Shown here one piece after another: positions 7,512 to 15,959 of a stretch of DNA of 24,552 nt; the stretch's first letter is position 1, and each line of letters starts with the position of its first letter. Source of the DNA: Vibrio sp. 10N.286.49.B1 (GTDB taxonomy: Bacteria; Pseudomonadota; Gammaproteobacteria; Enterobacterales; Vibrionaceae). The notes beneath the pieces were generated by a model. That model was given only the letters and a program-made list of their open reading frames with translations. It was not told where the DNA came from and ran no database searches. The position numbers and the translations under genes were made by a program. Location of the stretch: positions 1 to 24,552 of the forward strand of contig NZ_MCUW01000034.1 of assembly GCF_002873335.1 (NCBI RefSeq). The letters are read 5' to 3'.

Positions 7512-8393
7512 TTAGTGCAGAGTCGGTTTGTCGTCTTGCGTATTGTTTTCTGCGAATAGGGCTTTGATGTCAGTCTCATCAAATGAATAAGAAGAGCCAC
7601 AATAATCACAGTGCAGAGCAATCTCGCCTTCTTGCGCCAAGATATCGTAAACTTCTTCTTGTGCGATGGTACTAATGGCATCAGCACTGCGCTCACGAGA
7701 GCAGCCGCAAAAGAATTCAACTTCTTTTGGCTCAAATAACTGCACCTTGTCTTGGTTATATAGACGGTACAACAAGTCATTCGCTTCTAGTGTAAACAAC
7801 TCTTCATCTTTGACGGTGTTCGTCAATTGCTCCAAGTGTTCAAAATCATCTGGTGTACCTGTGCCATCAGGCATGACTTGCAGCAACATACCGGCCGCTT
7901 TCGCTTGACCATCTTGTGTACCAGTACGAATCCAAAGGCGCGTTTTTAGCTGTTCAGAGCGTTCAAAGTACCCTTCTAAGACTTCAGCTAGGTTATTACC
8001 CTCAAGACCAACAACGCCTTGGTAGCGCTCACCATTATCAGGTGTAATCGTAATCACTAAGTAACCCTTACCTAGCATGTCGTGAATAGAGGCGTCATCG
8101 GCAATCTGACCTTCCCAACGAGCGACACCACGAAGTTTTTGGTTGTGGTCACCGTTAATTACTGCCAAAGAAACGGGGCCATCACCTTGCAGTTGCATGG
8201 TAATCGAACCCTCAAACTTTAATGTAGCAGTTAACAGGCTGGTTGAGACTAGAAGCTCTCCTAGCAAGCTTTGTAGCGCCGCTGGATATTCCTTGCTAGA
8301 GATAATCTCTTGATATGCAGTATCAAGTTGTACAAGCTCACCTCGTACAGATAGCTCGTCAAAAAGGTAGCGATTTAATGTGTTGTTAGCCAT
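7512..8393 (-). CDS. hslO: Hsp33 redox-regulated chaperone
   Basis: Hsp33 is a cytoplasmic holdase that binds zinc in the reduced state and is activated by disulfide formation under oxidative heat stress. The 293-aa protein compares with 292 in E. coli. The zinc/redox switch is intact: C229-X-C231 and C262-X2-C265. The typical N-terminus [15 protein letters not shown] (residues 7-21) and [12 protein letters not shown] (121-132) are present. I use the ATG at 8393 ([10 protein letters not shown]), preceded by GGAG at 9 nt; an open extension to 8486 overlaps hslR and is not conserved. It lies 16 nt downstream of hslR, as a two-gene heat-shock operon ending in the terminator at 7454. Confidence 0.96.
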   Translation of the reverse strand: MANNTLNRYLFDELSVRGELVQLDTAYQEIISSKEYPAALQSLLGELLVSTSLLTATLKFEGSITMQLQGDGPVSLAVINGDHNQKLRGVARWEGQIADDASIHDMLGKGYLVITITPDNGERYQGVVGLEGNNLAEVLEGYFERSEQLKTRLWIRTGTQDGQAKAAGMLLQVMPDGTGTPDDFEHLEQLTNTVKDEELFTLEANDLLYRLYNQDKVQLFEPKEVEFFCGCSRERSADAISTIAQEEVYDILAQEGEIALHCDYCGSSYSFDETDIKALFAENNTQDDKPTLH

Positions 8394-8409
8394 GTGGGGA
8401 AGCTCCAGC

Positions 8410-8796
8410 TTATTGGTTCTTAAACTTAATGATATTGCGGCGTTGTTTTTTATCAGGACGACGCTCTGGACTAGGGTTATGTGCATTCAGTTTGCGCTGC
8501 GAAGCGAATTCTTCTCGCTTGGTAATACTCTCTTTCGTCTCGGAATAAAGAGTCTGGGCTTCCGGTGCTCCTCTACGCTGCGCTGAGATCTGTTCAATGA
8601 CGACGGTTTTTTCTTCGTTGCCTTGGCGAAGTGTGATTACTGCGTTCAACTCCACCATCTTACTTGGTTTTGAACGTTGACCATTATAATGGACTTTGCC
8701 ACCATCGACCATGTTGCGCGCAATACTGCGTGTTTTATAAAATCGAGCCGCCCACAACCATTTATCGAGGCGAACGGCATTATTTTCTGAACTCAT
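8410..8796 (-). CDS. hslR: Hsp15 ribosome-associated heat-shock protein
   Basis: Hsp15 has an S4 RNA-binding fold. It binds free 50S subunits carrying blocked nascent chains and helps recycle them after heat shock. The 128-aa protein starts with the S4-type signature [19 protein letters not shown] (residues 8-26), followed by the [13 protein letters not shown] loop, and ends in a basic tail rich in Arg and Lys. The ATG at 8796 has AGGA a few bases upstream. It is the first gene of the hslR-hslO pair; a sigma32-like promoter candidate lies at 8897-8925. Confidence 0.95.
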   Translation of the reverse strand: MSSENNAVRLDKWLWAARFYKTRSIARNMVDGGKVHYNGQRSKPSKMVELNAVITLRQGNEEKTVVIEQISAQRRGAPEAQTLYSETKESITKREEFASQRKLNAHNPSPERRPDKKQRRNIIKFKNQ

Positions 8797-8854
8797 TTCG
8801 ATTCCTGCTTTCTAAATCGCATCTGTGATAGCTTAAGCCACAAATGAACCTGTA

Positions 8855-8889
8855 TTAGGACGAATAACTCATCCGCTTTAGGACGAATA
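8855..8889. repeat. Tandem 12-bp direct repeat upstream of hslR/gspC
   Basis: TTAGGACGAATA occurs exactly at 8855-8866 and 8878-8889, 23 bp apart start to start, about two helical turns. The second copy is also part of the inverted repeat TAGGA-N6-TCCTA (8879-8894). The position between two divergent operons fits a regulator-binding pair, but no known consensus was recognised. Confidence 0.55.
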
Positions 8890-8896
8890 TCCTACT

Positions 8897-8925
8897 AAAT
8901 GGTGCTTAGCTCTAAAAAAATCAAC
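8897..8925 (-). promoter_or_regulatory. Candidate heat-shock (sigma32) promoter of hslR-hslO
   Basis: On the minus strand GTTGATT (8925-8919) is followed after 14 bp by CACCATTT (8904-8897). The E. coli sigma32 consensus is CTTGAAA with CCCCATNT, so the -10 differs at one defined position and the -35 keeps TTGA. Position about 100 bp upstream of the hslR start and known sigma32 control of hslRO in E. coli support it. Confidence 0.45.
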
Positions 8926-8950
8926 CCTAGCGCCCTGATTGCATGACAGT

Positions 8951-8978
8951 ATTATGAGATGTGACATAATCTCATAAT
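8951..8978. promoter_or_regulatory. Perfect palindrome overlapping the gspC promoter
   Basis: ATTATGAGAT (8951-8960) and ATCTCATAAT (8969-8978) form a perfect 10-bp inverted repeat around an 8-bp spacer. It is centred about 25 bp upstream of the extended -10 candidate at 8986-8994, so it covers the -35 zone of the type II secretion operon. This suits a dimeric regulator's operator; the regulator is unknown. Confidence 0.55.
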
Positions 8979-8985
8979 ATAACTG

Positions 8986-8994
8986 TGGTATAGT
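8986..8994 (+). promoter_or_regulatory. Candidate extended -10 promoter of the gsp operon
   Basis: TGG-TATAGT matches the extended -10 form TGN-TATAAT at all but one position. No good -35 lies 16-18 bp upstream, where the palindrome sits, as expected for an extended -10 or activator-dependent promoter. The predicted start near 9001 gives a leader of about 88 nt before gspC. Confidence 0.45.
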
Positions 8995-9042
8995 CCTGAG
9001 ACTAATCTTGCTAAACAGAACGCTTAAGGAAAAGCAATTTTA

Positions 9043-9084
9043 ATGCGCATATATAACGAAATATCATCAGAGACGGGACACTAG
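9043..9084 (+). CDS. Possible 13-codon leader ORF before gspC
   Basis: ATG at 9043 opens a 13-residue frame (MRIYNEISSETGH), ending with TAG at 9082-9084. AAGGA (9026-9030) lies 12 nt upstream, a loose but usable spacing. Its stop codon is embedded in TAGGAG, the only Shine-Dalgarno-like sequence for gspC. If translated, it would bring ribosomes to the gspC start and could permit coupling by re-initiation. Such a short frame can arise by chance; conservation is untested. Confidence 0.3.
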   Translation: MRIYNEISSETGH

Positions 9085-9088
9085 GAGA

Positions 9089-10015
9089 GTGAAAGGATTT
9101 TCCATTTCGGCAACGACAATACAGCCGGCGTTTTTTATTTCATACTTACGTCGTTGTTTACATTATCAATCTCAATTGAGCTTATTCATTGCGTTATGCT
9201 TACTCGGACTATCGGCTTGGGTTGCGGGTGTCTTGGTTTGGCAGCTATTTCCTCAGTCATCTTCTGTGAGTCGTTGGGCGCCACCTATTGCAGTCGCTAC
9301 TCAAGTTAATGGTGCGACGGACGCCGCTCATTCTTCCGACATCAATAAAGCAAATATCTTCGGTCAATATCAACGAGACCAAAAAGTGGTGCAAGCGCCC
9401 GTGGTGACGGATGCTCCAAAAACCCGCTTGAATGTTGTGTTGGTTGGCTCTGTTGTCAGCAGTAACCCTGAGCGCAGTTTGGCAGTTGTCGCCAATAGAG
9501 GCAAGCAAGGTACCTATGGTATAGGAGAGCAGATTGATGGCACTCGAGCGAGCATCGCAGCTGTCTTTATTGATCGTATTATCATTTCTAATGCTGGTCG
9601 TGACGAAACGGTGATGCTAGAAGGGATCGAATATAAAAAGTTAGAGCTGAAACAGCCAGCACCAGCTGCTGCCTCTAATGTTGTTGGCAACAATCCAGTT
9701 GATAACGAAGAAAAGTTGGCTGCCATTCGTAATACGATTACTCAAGATCCACAACAAATATTCCAATATGTACGCCTTTCTCAAGTGAAGCGAGATGGCA
9801 AAATATCGGGTTATCGCGTTAGTCCTGGCAGAGATGCTGAGCTGTTTAACGCGGTAGGCTTACAAAATGGTGATATCGCCATTGCATTGAATGGCGCAGA
9901 TCTCACCGATCCGGCGGCTATGGGACAAATTTATCAATCCATTACGGATTTGACCGAACTTAACCTAACGGTTGAGCGTGATGGACAACAACACGACATC
10001 TTTATTCAATTCTAG
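9089..10015 (+). CDS. gspC: Type II secretion inner-membrane protein GspC (EpsC)
   Basis: GspC links the inner-membrane platform to the outer-membrane secretin and contributes to substrate selection. The 308-aa protein has a cytoplasmic N-terminus, one membrane span (about residues 30-52), a periplasmic homology region (about 88-175, with SLAVVANRG and RIIISNAGRDETVMLEG) and a C-terminal PDZ-like domain (about 222-308, with QYVRLSQVKRDGK and LQNGDIAIALNG). Much of it matches remembered V. cholerae EpsC. The start is uncertain: the GTG at 9089 gives the right N-terminal length, but the nearest TAGGAG is only 1 nt away, too close for efficient initiation. No other in-frame ATG, GTG or TTG occurs between the stop at 9041 and this codon. 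First gene of the operon. Confidence 0.93.
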   Translation: MKGFSISATTIQPAFFISYLRRCLHYQSQLSLFIALCLLGLSAWVAGVLVWQLFPQSSSVSRWAPPIAVATQVNGATDAAHSSDINKANIFGQYQRDQKVVQAPVVTDAPKTRLNVVLVGSVVSSNPERSLAVVANRGKQGTYGIGEQIDGTRASIAAVFIDRIIISNAGRDETVMLEGIEYKKLELKQPAPAAASNVVGNNPVDNEEKLAAIRNTITQDPQQIFQYVRLSQVKRDGKISGYRVSPGRDAELFNAVGLQNGDIAIALNGADLTDPAAMGQIYQSITDLTELNLTVERDGQQHDIFIQF

Positions 10016-10046
10016 TCGTGAAAGCAGTATTTCAAGGGAGCAACAA

Positions 10047-12071
10047 GTGAAGAGTTGGCTTAAGAAAAGTACCTGGTTATTGATGGGCAGCCTAATGGTG
10101 GTTCCAACAATATCTGCCAATGAATTTAGCGCCAGTTTCAAGGGAACCGATATACAAGAGTTTATTAATATCGTAGGACGTAACCTCGATAAAACGATCA
10201 TTGTCGACCCATCGGTGCGCGGTAAAGTTGATGTTCGAAGCTACGATGTGTTGAGTGAGGAGCAATATTACAGCTTCTTCTTAAACGTATTAGAAGTTTA
10301 TGGCTACGCAGTTGTTGAAATGGATAACAACATACTTAAGGTGATTAAAGCCAAAGATGCCAAGACATCGGCGATCCCTGTTGTTGGAGATGATGATACT
10401 GCCAACGGTGATAGCGTTATTACGCGAGTTGTCGCTGTGAGAAATGTCTCGGTGCGAGAGTTGTCTCCCTTATTAAGACAACTCAATGATAATGCGGGAG
10501 CCGGTAATGTTGTGCACTACGACCCGGCAAATATTATCTTGATCACAGGGCGAGCGGCAGTGGTTAATCGTTTAGCGGATATCATTCGACGCGTTGATCA
10601 GGCTGGTGATAAAGAGATTGAGGTCGTAGAGCTACAAAATGCCTCGGCGGCAGAAATGGTGCGTATTGTCGATGCATTGAATAAAACGACTGACGCAAAA
10701 AACACTCCAGCTTTACTACAACCGAAGCTGGTGGCTGATGACCGAACTAACTCAATCCTAATTTCTGGTGACCCGAAAGTGCGTAAGCGTCTACGCACCT
10801 TAATTCGTCAGCTTGATGTTGAGATGGCGACTAAAGGCAATAATCGAGTTCAATATCTTCGTTACGCGAAAGCCGAAGATTTGGTCGAAGTATTGAAAGG
10901 CGTTTCTGACAATCTACAAAAAGAGAAACAATCAGGTGGCAAGTCTACCTCTGCTGCTAATCGCAGCGAAGTGATGATCGCCGCCCATGCTGATACCAAT
11001 GCCTTAGTACTTACCGCTCCACCCGATATTATGAAAGCATTGCTAGAAGTGATCTCTCAGCTTGATATTCGTCGTGCACAAGTACTTATTGAGGCTTTGA
11101 TCGTGGAGCTAGCGGATGTCGATGGCGCTAACTTAGGGGTGCAATGGGGTAATGCCAGTACAGGGAGTGTGGTTCAGTTCTCCAACACCGGAGCCTCTAT
11201 TGGTAGCGTGATGGTGGGTATGGAAGATGCAAAAGACAAGACGACAACAGAAACGCGAACCGATTCGAATGGTAATCCCTACAACGTTGAAACGAAAACA
11301 TCGGGCGATTATACCAAACTTGCCAGCGCGCTTGGTGGTGTGCAAGGAGCAGCGGTTGGTATCGCTATGGGTGACTGGACAGCGTTAATTACAGCAGTAT
11401 CAAGTACATCCAATTCTAATATTCTGTCTTCACCAAGTATTACTGTGATGGATAATGGCGAAGCCTCATTCATCGTGGGTGAAGAAGTCCCTGTGCTGAC
11501 GGGGTCGACTGCGGGTTCGAATAATAGCAACCCATTCCAAACCGTTGAGCGTAAAGAAGTGGGGATTAAGCTTAAAGTGGTCCCACAGATCAACGAAGGT
11601 AACTCCGTCCAGCTCACCATTGAGCAAGAAGTTTCGAATGTTTTGGGTGCCAGTGGTGCCGTCGACGTTCGGTTTGCAAAAAGACAGCTCAATACGTCGG
11701 TCATGATTCAAGATGGTCAGATGTTAGTGCTAGGTGGTCTAATTGATGAGCGTGCGGCTGAAAGTGAGTCGAAGGTACCATTCTTAGGCGATATTCCTTA
11801 CCTCGGGCGCTTGTTCACCTCAACCAGTACGACGGTTGAAAAAAAGAACCTTATGGTCTTTATAAAGCCCACGATTATTCGTGATGGCATTACCGCAGAC
11901 GGATTGACTCAACGTAAGTACAACTACATTCGAGCTGAGCAACTGTTTAAAGCCGACCAAGGCCTAAAGTTGATGGATGATGGCTATATTCCGGTATTAC
12001 CAGAGCTTGGTGAAACTACGCGCTACCCATCGGAGATTCAAGCGTTTATTGAGCAGATGGAAACGAAATAA
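10047..12071 (+). CDS. gspD: Type II secretion secretin GspD (EpsD)
   Basis: GspD forms the 15-subunit outer-membrane channel through which folded exoproteins leave. The 674-aa precursor has a signal peptide of about 24 residues (cleavage likely after ISA, before NEFSASF), then N0 to N3 domains ([16 protein letters not shown]; repeated [20 protein letters not shown] N1/N2 units). The secretin core contains [22 protein letters not shown], a cap-gate insertion rich in Thr, and [18 protein letters not shown]. The C-terminus ([12 protein letters not shown]) is the S-domain type that binds a pilotin. I chose GTG 10047 because AAGGGAG lies 6 nt upstream and the next residues match V. cholerae EpsD (WLKKS.W); the longer frame from 9972 overlaps gspC. 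Confidence 0.97.
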   Translation: MKSWLKKSTWLLMGSLMVVPTISANEFSASFKGTDIQEFINIVGRNLDKTIIVDPSVRGKVDVRSYDVLSEEQYYSFFLNVLEVYGYAVVEMDNNILKVIKAKDAKTSAIPVVGDDDTANGDSVITRVVAVRNVSVRELSPLLRQLNDNAGAGNVVHYDPANIILITGRAAVVNRLADIIRRVDQAGDKEIEVVELQNASAAEMVRIVDALNKTTDAKNTPALLQPKLVADDRTNSILISGDPKVRKRLRTLIRQLDVEMATKGNNRVQYLRYAKAEDLVEVLKGVSDNLQKEKQSGGKSTSAANRSEVMIAAHADTNALVLTAPPDIMKALLEVISQLDIRRAQVLIEALIVELADVDGANLGVQWGNASTGSVVQFSNTGASIGSVMVGMEDAKDKTTTETRTDSNGNPYNVETKTSGDYTKLASALGGVQGAAVGIAMGDWTALITAVSSTSNSNILSSPSITVMDNGEASFIVGEEVPVLTGSTAGSNNSNPFQTVERKEVGIKLKVVPQINEGNSVQLTIEQEVSNVLGASGAVDVRFAKRQLNTSVMIQDGQMLVLGGLIDERAAESESKVPFLGDIPYLGRLFTSTSTTVEKKNLMVFIKPTIIRDGITADGLTQRKYNYIRAEQLFKADQGLKLMDDGYIPVLPELGETTRYPSEIQAFIEQMETK

Positions 12072-13567
12072 TGGGGGATGTGATGGCGTTTCGTCCTTTA
12101 GTCACTCGGTTGCCGTTTAGTTTTGCTAATCGCTTTAAGGTGGTCTTTGAGTCAACAGAGACAACAGCAGTACTGTTTTATGTTGAACCTTTGGCTTTAA
12201 ATGCCTTGCAAGAGGTGAAGCGAGTGTATCGTCAATCTTTTGATTTGCAGCCACTACCCGCCGATAAATTTGAAACCAAGCTGACGCAAGCTTATCAGCG
12301 TGATTCTTCAGAGGCTCGACAGTTAATGGAAGACATTGGCGCGGATAGCGATGATTTCTTTTCATTAGCGGAAGAGCTGCCTCAAGATGAGGACTTATTG
12401 GAGTCAGAAGATGACGCACCGATTATTAAATTGATCAACGCCATGCTTGGCGAGGCGATTAAAGAAGGCGCGTCTGATATCCATATCGAGTCGTTTGAAA
12501 AAGTACTCTCGATTCGTTTTCGGGTCGATGGCGTATTGCGAGATGTCCTTGCGCCTAGCCGAAAACTCGCGCCACTGTTGGTGTCTCGAGTTAAGGTCAT
12601 GGCGAAGCTAGATATCGCAGAAAAGCGTGTCCCGCAGGATGGTCGAATCTCATTACGCATCGGTGGCCGAGCAGTCGATGTTCGAGTTTCCACCATGCCT
12701 TCGTCGCACGGTGAGCGTGTCGTGATGCGTTTGCTTGACAAGAATGCCACGCGCCTTGATTTGCACAGTCTTGGTATGACAGCCGTTAATCACGACCATT
12801 TCCGTCAGCTGATACAACGACCTCATGGCATTATCTTAGTCACCGGGCCAACAGGCTCGGGTAAGTCCACGACTTTGTATGCAGGTTTGCAAGAGATCAA
12901 CAGCAATGAGCGCAATATCCTTACGGTAGAAGACCCAATAGAATTTGATATTGATGGTATTGGACAAACACAGGTTAACCCAAAGGTCGACATGACCTTT
13001 GCGCGTGGCTTACGTGCGATCTTACGTCAAGACCCTGATGTCGTCATGGTCGGGGAAATTCGTGACTTAGAGACGGCCCAAATTGGTGTTCAAGCCTCAT
13101 TAACAGGTCACTTAGTTATGTCTACATTGCATACCAATACCGCCGTTGGTGCCATTACTCGTATGCGAGATATGGGCATTGAGCCCTTTCTTATCTCTTC
13201 GTCACTGCTGGGGGTGTTAGCCCAGCGACTTGTCCGTACGTTATGTAAAGACTGCAAAGTGCCTTACGAAGCGGATGCACAGACGAAAAAACTGTTTGCA
13301 ATGACCGAGGCAGAAGTGCTGACTCTCTTTAAACCCGTCGGGTGCGATAAGTGCAATCAGAAGGGATACAGAGGTCGTACCGGTATCCATGAGCTATTGA
13401 TCGTCGATGACGAAGTTCAAGCGCTTATTCATAACGAAGCGGGTGAACAAGCGATTGAGAAAGCGGTACGTAATTACACTCCAAGTATTCGTGACGATGG
13501 GCTTAGTAAAGTTAAGCGCGGTATGACCTCCCTCGAAGAGGTTATGCGTGTGACAAAGGAAGCGTAA
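12071..13567 (+). CDS. gspE: Type II secretion ATPase GspE (EpsE)
   Basis: GspE is the cytoplasmic hexameric ATPase that drives pseudopilus assembly, held at the membrane by GspL. The 498-aa protein shows all expected motifs: Walker [10 protein letters not shown] (259-267), Asp box TVEDPIE (285-291), Walker [13 protein letters not shown] (321-332), His box [11 protein letters not shown] (346-356), and the zinc tetracysteine C392/C395 and C425/C428. The N-terminal GspL-binding domain starts at RLPFSFA (13-19). The ATG overlaps the gspD stop by one base (TAATG). An ATG four codons later, preceded by GGGGGA, is an alternative start. It directly abuts gspF. Confidence 0.97.
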   Translation: MGDVMAFRPLVTRLPFSFANRFKVVFESTETTAVLFYVEPLALNALQEVKRVYRQSFDLQPLPADKFETKLTQAYQRDSSEARQLMEDIGADSDDFFSLAEELPQDEDLLESEDDAPIIKLINAMLGEAIKEGASDIHIESFEKVLSIRFRVDGVLRDVLAPSRKLAPLLVSRVKVMAKLDIAEKRVPQDGRISLRIGGRAVDVRVSTMPSSHGERVVMRLLDKNATRLDLHSLGMTAVNHDHFRQLIQRPHGIILVTGPTGSGKSTTLYAGLQEINSNERNILTVEDPIEFDIDGIGQTQVNPKVDMTFARGLRAILRQDPDVVMVGEIRDLETAQIGVQASLTGHLVMSTLHTNTAVGAITRMRDMGIEPFLISSSLLGVLAQRLVRTLCKDCKVPYEADAQTKKLFAMTEAEVLTLFKPVGCDKCNQKGYRGRTGIHELLIVDDEVQALIHNEAGEQAIEKAVRNYTPSIRDDGLSKVKRGMTSLEEVMRVTKEA

Positions 13568-14797
13568 GTGGCGGCATTTGAATATAAGGCCTTGAACGCG
13601 AAAGGCAAACAAACCAAAGGACTCATAGAGGGCGATAACGCGAGGCAAGTTCGTCAGCGCCTTAAAGAACAAGGCATGATGCCGATAGATGTTGTTGAGG
13701 TCAGCCAAAAAGCCAATCGCAGCACCAAGGGGGAGGTCGCTAAGCCTACATTTAAGCGTGGCATTAGTACAACCGACTTAGCCTTGATTACCCGTCAGCT
13801 GTCTACCTTAGTCCAATCGGGAATGCCGCTCGAGGAATGTTTGAAAGCGGTTTCTGAGCAATCAGAAAAACCAAGGATTCGTACCATGCTTGCCGCCATT
13901 CGCGCTAAGGTGACTGAGGGCTACACGCTGTCGGATAGCCTGGCTGATTACCCGCATGTCTTTGATGAACTTTTTCGTTCAATGGTGGCGGCGGGCGAAA
14001 AGTCGGGGCACCTTGATTCGATATTAGAGCGCCTAGCAGACTATGCGGAAAATAGGCAGAAGCTTCGCTCTAAATTGCTACAAGCCATGATTTATCCCGT
14101 GGTATTAGTGGTATTTGCGGTCGCCATTGTGGCTTTTTTATTGGCGGCAGTGGTACCAAAAATCATTGGGCAGTTTGTTCAAATGGGACAAGAATTGCCG
14201 AAATCGACACAGTTTTTGTTGTCGTCGAGCGACTTTATTCAAAATTGGGGATTGGTATTATTAATTGGTTTTATCATCGTCATGTACGTGATAAAAACCG
14301 CGCTGCGCCGTCCAGCGATAAGAATGAGTTGGGATACCAAGGTTCTTAATCTTCCACTTATCGGTAAGATCGCACGAGGGTTGAATACCTCTCGATTTGC
14401 TCGAACGTTGTCGATTTGTACCTCAAGTGCTATCCCTATTTTGGATGGTATGAAGGTATCGGTAGATGTCATGACCAACCATTTTGCTAAAAAGCAGGTA
14501 TCAATTGCAGCGGATAACGTGAGAGAAGGTGCGAGTTTGCGTAAAGCACTTGAACAGACAAAACTCTTTCCGCCTATGATGTTGCATATGATTGCTAGTG
14601 GAGAACAAAGTGGTGAACTAGAAAATATGCTAACGCGTGCGGCTGATAATCAGGACCAAAATTTTGAATCAACGATTAATATCGCGCTGGGGATATTTAC
14701 GCCAGCGTTGATTGCGCTAATGGCCGGTTTAGTGCTGTTTATCGTGATGGCAACACTGATGCCAATATTGGCAATGAACAATTTAATGTCTGGGTAA
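13568..14797 (+). CDS. gspF: Type II secretion platform protein GspF (EpsF)
   Basis: GspF is the polytopic inner-membrane protein thought to couple GspE ATP hydrolysis to pseudopilin extraction. The 409-aa protein has two homologous cytoplasmic T2SF domains, with the repeat signature MVAAGEKSGHLD in the first and MIASGEQSGELE in the second. Membrane spans lie near residues 173-198, 223-240 and 370-402. GTG 13568 follows the gspE TAA without a gap, and AAGGA sits 6 nt upstream inside gspE, implying tight coupling. After gspF the operon opens into a 62-bp gap with a hairpin. Confidence 0.97.
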   Translation: MAAFEYKALNAKGKQTKGLIEGDNARQVRQRLKEQGMMPIDVVEVSQKANRSTKGEVAKPTFKRGISTTDLALITRQLSTLVQSGMPLEECLKAVSEQSEKPRIRTMLAAIRAKVTEGYTLSDSLADYPHVFDELFRSMVAAGEKSGHLDSILERLADYAENRQKLRSKLLQAMIYPVVLVVFAVAIVAFLLAAVVPKIIGQFVQMGQELPKSTQFLLSSSDFIQNWGLVLLIGFIIVMYVIKTALRRPAIRMSWDTKVLNLPLIGKIARGLNTSRFARTLSICTSSAIPILDGMKVSVDVMTNHFAKKQVSIAADNVREGASLRKALEQTKLFPPMMLHMIASGEQSGELENMLTRAADNQDQNFESTINIALGIFTPALIALMAGLVLFIVMATLMPILAMNNLMSG

Positions 14798-14824
14798 TCT
14801 AACCACACAGACAAAACAGATATG

Positions 14825-14840
14825 ACCTCGTGTACGAGGT
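14825..14840 (+). promoter_or_regulatory. Hairpin between gspF and gspG
   Basis: ACCTCG (14825-14830) pairs with CGAGGT (14835-14840) around a TGTA loop, followed by GTTTTCC. The T run is short and interrupted, so it is unlikely to be a full terminator. It lies 8 nt before the gspG Shine-Dalgarno TGGAG and may act as a processing or stability element at the 5' end of the gspG message. Confidence 0.5.
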
Positions 14841-14859
14841 GTTTTCCTTGGAGTACTAA

Positions 14860-15303
14860 ATGAAACAAAAAATGAAAAAACAAGCGGGTTTTACCTTACT
14901 TGAAGTGATGGTCGTGGTCGTTATTTTAGGTGTATTGGCGAGTTTTGTTGTTCCCAATTTACTCGGTAACAAAGAAAAGGCCGATCAGCAAAAAGCGATC
15001 ACTGATATTGTTGCACTAGAAAATGCATTGGATATGTATAAGCTCGACAACAGCATCTACCCAACCACAGATCAAGGCTTAGAGGCGCTAGTGACTAAGC
15101 CAGGTAACCCTGAACCTCGTAATTACCGCGACGGCGGTTATATTCGTCGTTTACCAAGCGATCCTTGGGGCAATGATTATCAATACTTAAGCCCTGGCGA
15201 TAAAGGCACCATCGATGTCTTTACGCTTGGTGCTGATGGTCAAGAAGGGGGCGAGGGTGTCGCGGCTGATATTGGTAACTGGAATCTACAAGACTTTCAG
15301 TAA
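14860..15303 (+). CDS. gspG: Major pseudopilin GspG (EpsG)
   Basis: GspG is the most abundant subunit of the periplasmic pseudopilus that pushes substrates through the secretin. The 147-aa precursor has the class III leader MKQKMKKQAG followed by FTLLEV, so the prepilin peptidase should cut after G10, methylate F11 and leave the conserved Glu at +5. The C-terminal LGADGQEGGEGVAADIGNW (residues 123-141) is the calcium-binding region typical of the major pseudopilin. The ATG has TGGAG at 6 nt; an ATG at codon 5 would shorten the leader and is less likely. It is the only gene of the operon with gaps over 50 bp on both sides, each containing a hairpin. Confidence 0.98.
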   Translation: MKQKMKKQAGFTLLEVMVVVVILGVLASFVVPNLLGNKEKADQQKAITDIVALENALDMYKLDNSIYPTTDQGLEALVTKPGNPEPRNYRDGGYIRRLPSDPWGNDYQYLSPGDKGTIDVFTLGADGQEGGEGVAADIGNWNLQDFQ

Positions 15304-15311
15304 TACGTCTG

Positions 15312-15339
15312 GTAATAGAGCGCAGAGGCGCTCTATTAC
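15312..15339 (+). promoter_or_regulatory. Strong hairpin between gspG and gspH
   Basis: A perfect 12-bp stem (15312-15323 with 15328-15339; GTAATAGAGCGC) is closed by an AGAG tetraloop 9 nt after the gspG stop. The following bases (TTGTTGAG) are not a T run, so termination should be weak or absent. A stable structure here would protect the upstream gspG message from 3' exonucleases and favour an excess of the major pseudopilin. Confidence 0.7.
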
Positions 15340-15356
15340 TTGTTGAGTGGTAGTTG

Positions 15357-15959
15357 ATGCGTCCTTTACATTCCTTTCGTTCCGGCTTTACGTTACTAGA
15401 GATCCTTTTAGTGCTTGTGCTGCTTTCGCTCAGTGCGGTAGCGGTGATCGCGTCAATACCTCCCAAGCAAGATAACCAAATAAAAGAAGAAGCTCAGCGT
15501 TTATTCCAAAGACTTCAGTTATTCAATGAAGAAGCGATGTTGTCTGGCAAAGATTTTGGAATTAGGGTTGATGAAGAGCAGCGTCGATATGTTTTCTTAG
15601 AGTTGAAGCCTGAAGGCTGGGAAAAAATTGCGCTAAAAAAAATCCCAGAAGAGACTACGCTGCCAGATGGTTTAACCATTCGACTTGATCTCAGCAGTGG
15701 GGTGTGGGGAACGGACGATCGTCTTTTTGAACCCACGTCTTTATTTGATGAAGATATGTTTGCGGATGTAGAGAAAAAGAAAAAACCAGAAAAGCCGCCG
15801 CAGATATTTATTTTATCAAGCGGTGAGTTTACCCCGGGCGTCTTTGTGCTCGCACCTAAAAATCAAGCAAAGAAGACGCTGACTTGGCACGTTCAAATTA
15901 AAGAAAATGGTGTGGTTCAAGCGTTAGATGATAGGGACTGGAATGATGAAAAACGTTAG
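15357..15959 (+). CDS. gspH: Minor pseudopilin GspH (EpsH)
   Basis: GspH is a minor pseudopilin linked to the tip complex of the pseudopilus. The 200-aa precursor has leader MRPLHSFRSG then FTLLEILLVLVLLSLSAVAV: peptidase cleavage after G10, Glu at +5, and a hydrophobic helix that is the assembly stalk. The remainder matches remembered V. cholerae EpsH in pattern, including RRYVFLEL, DDRLFEPTSLFDEDMFAD and a C-terminal ILSSGEFTP strand. I use ATG 15357; a TTG immediately before it (15354) is also possible. The Shine-Dalgarno is weak. The 3' end overlaps gspI by 14 nt. Confidence 0.93.
   Translation: MRPLHSFRSGFTLLEILLVLVLLSLSAVAVIASIPPKQDNQIKEEAQRLFQRLQLFNEEAMLSGKDFGIRVDEEQRRYVFLELKPEGWEKIALKKIPEETTLPDGLTIRLDLSSGVWGTDDRLFEPTSLFDEDMFADVEKKKKPEKPPQIFILSSGEFTPGVFVLAPKNQAKKTLTWHVQIKENGVVQALDDRDWNDEKR

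Noticed and set aside
8393..8486. N-terminal extension of hslO
   Set aside because: The extra 31 codons overlap hslR, are not similar to Hsp33 proteins, and a conserved start with GGAG is present at 8393.
8960..8976. CRP-like TGTGA in the gspC palindrome
   Set aside because: Only one half-site fits; the bases at the second half (CTCAT) do not match TCACA at the required N6 spacing. The palindrome symmetry is around a different centre.
11309..11704. 131-codon minus-strand frame inside gspD
   Set aside because: Fully antisense to a conserved secretin region; composition reflects the complement of gspD and no motif is visible.
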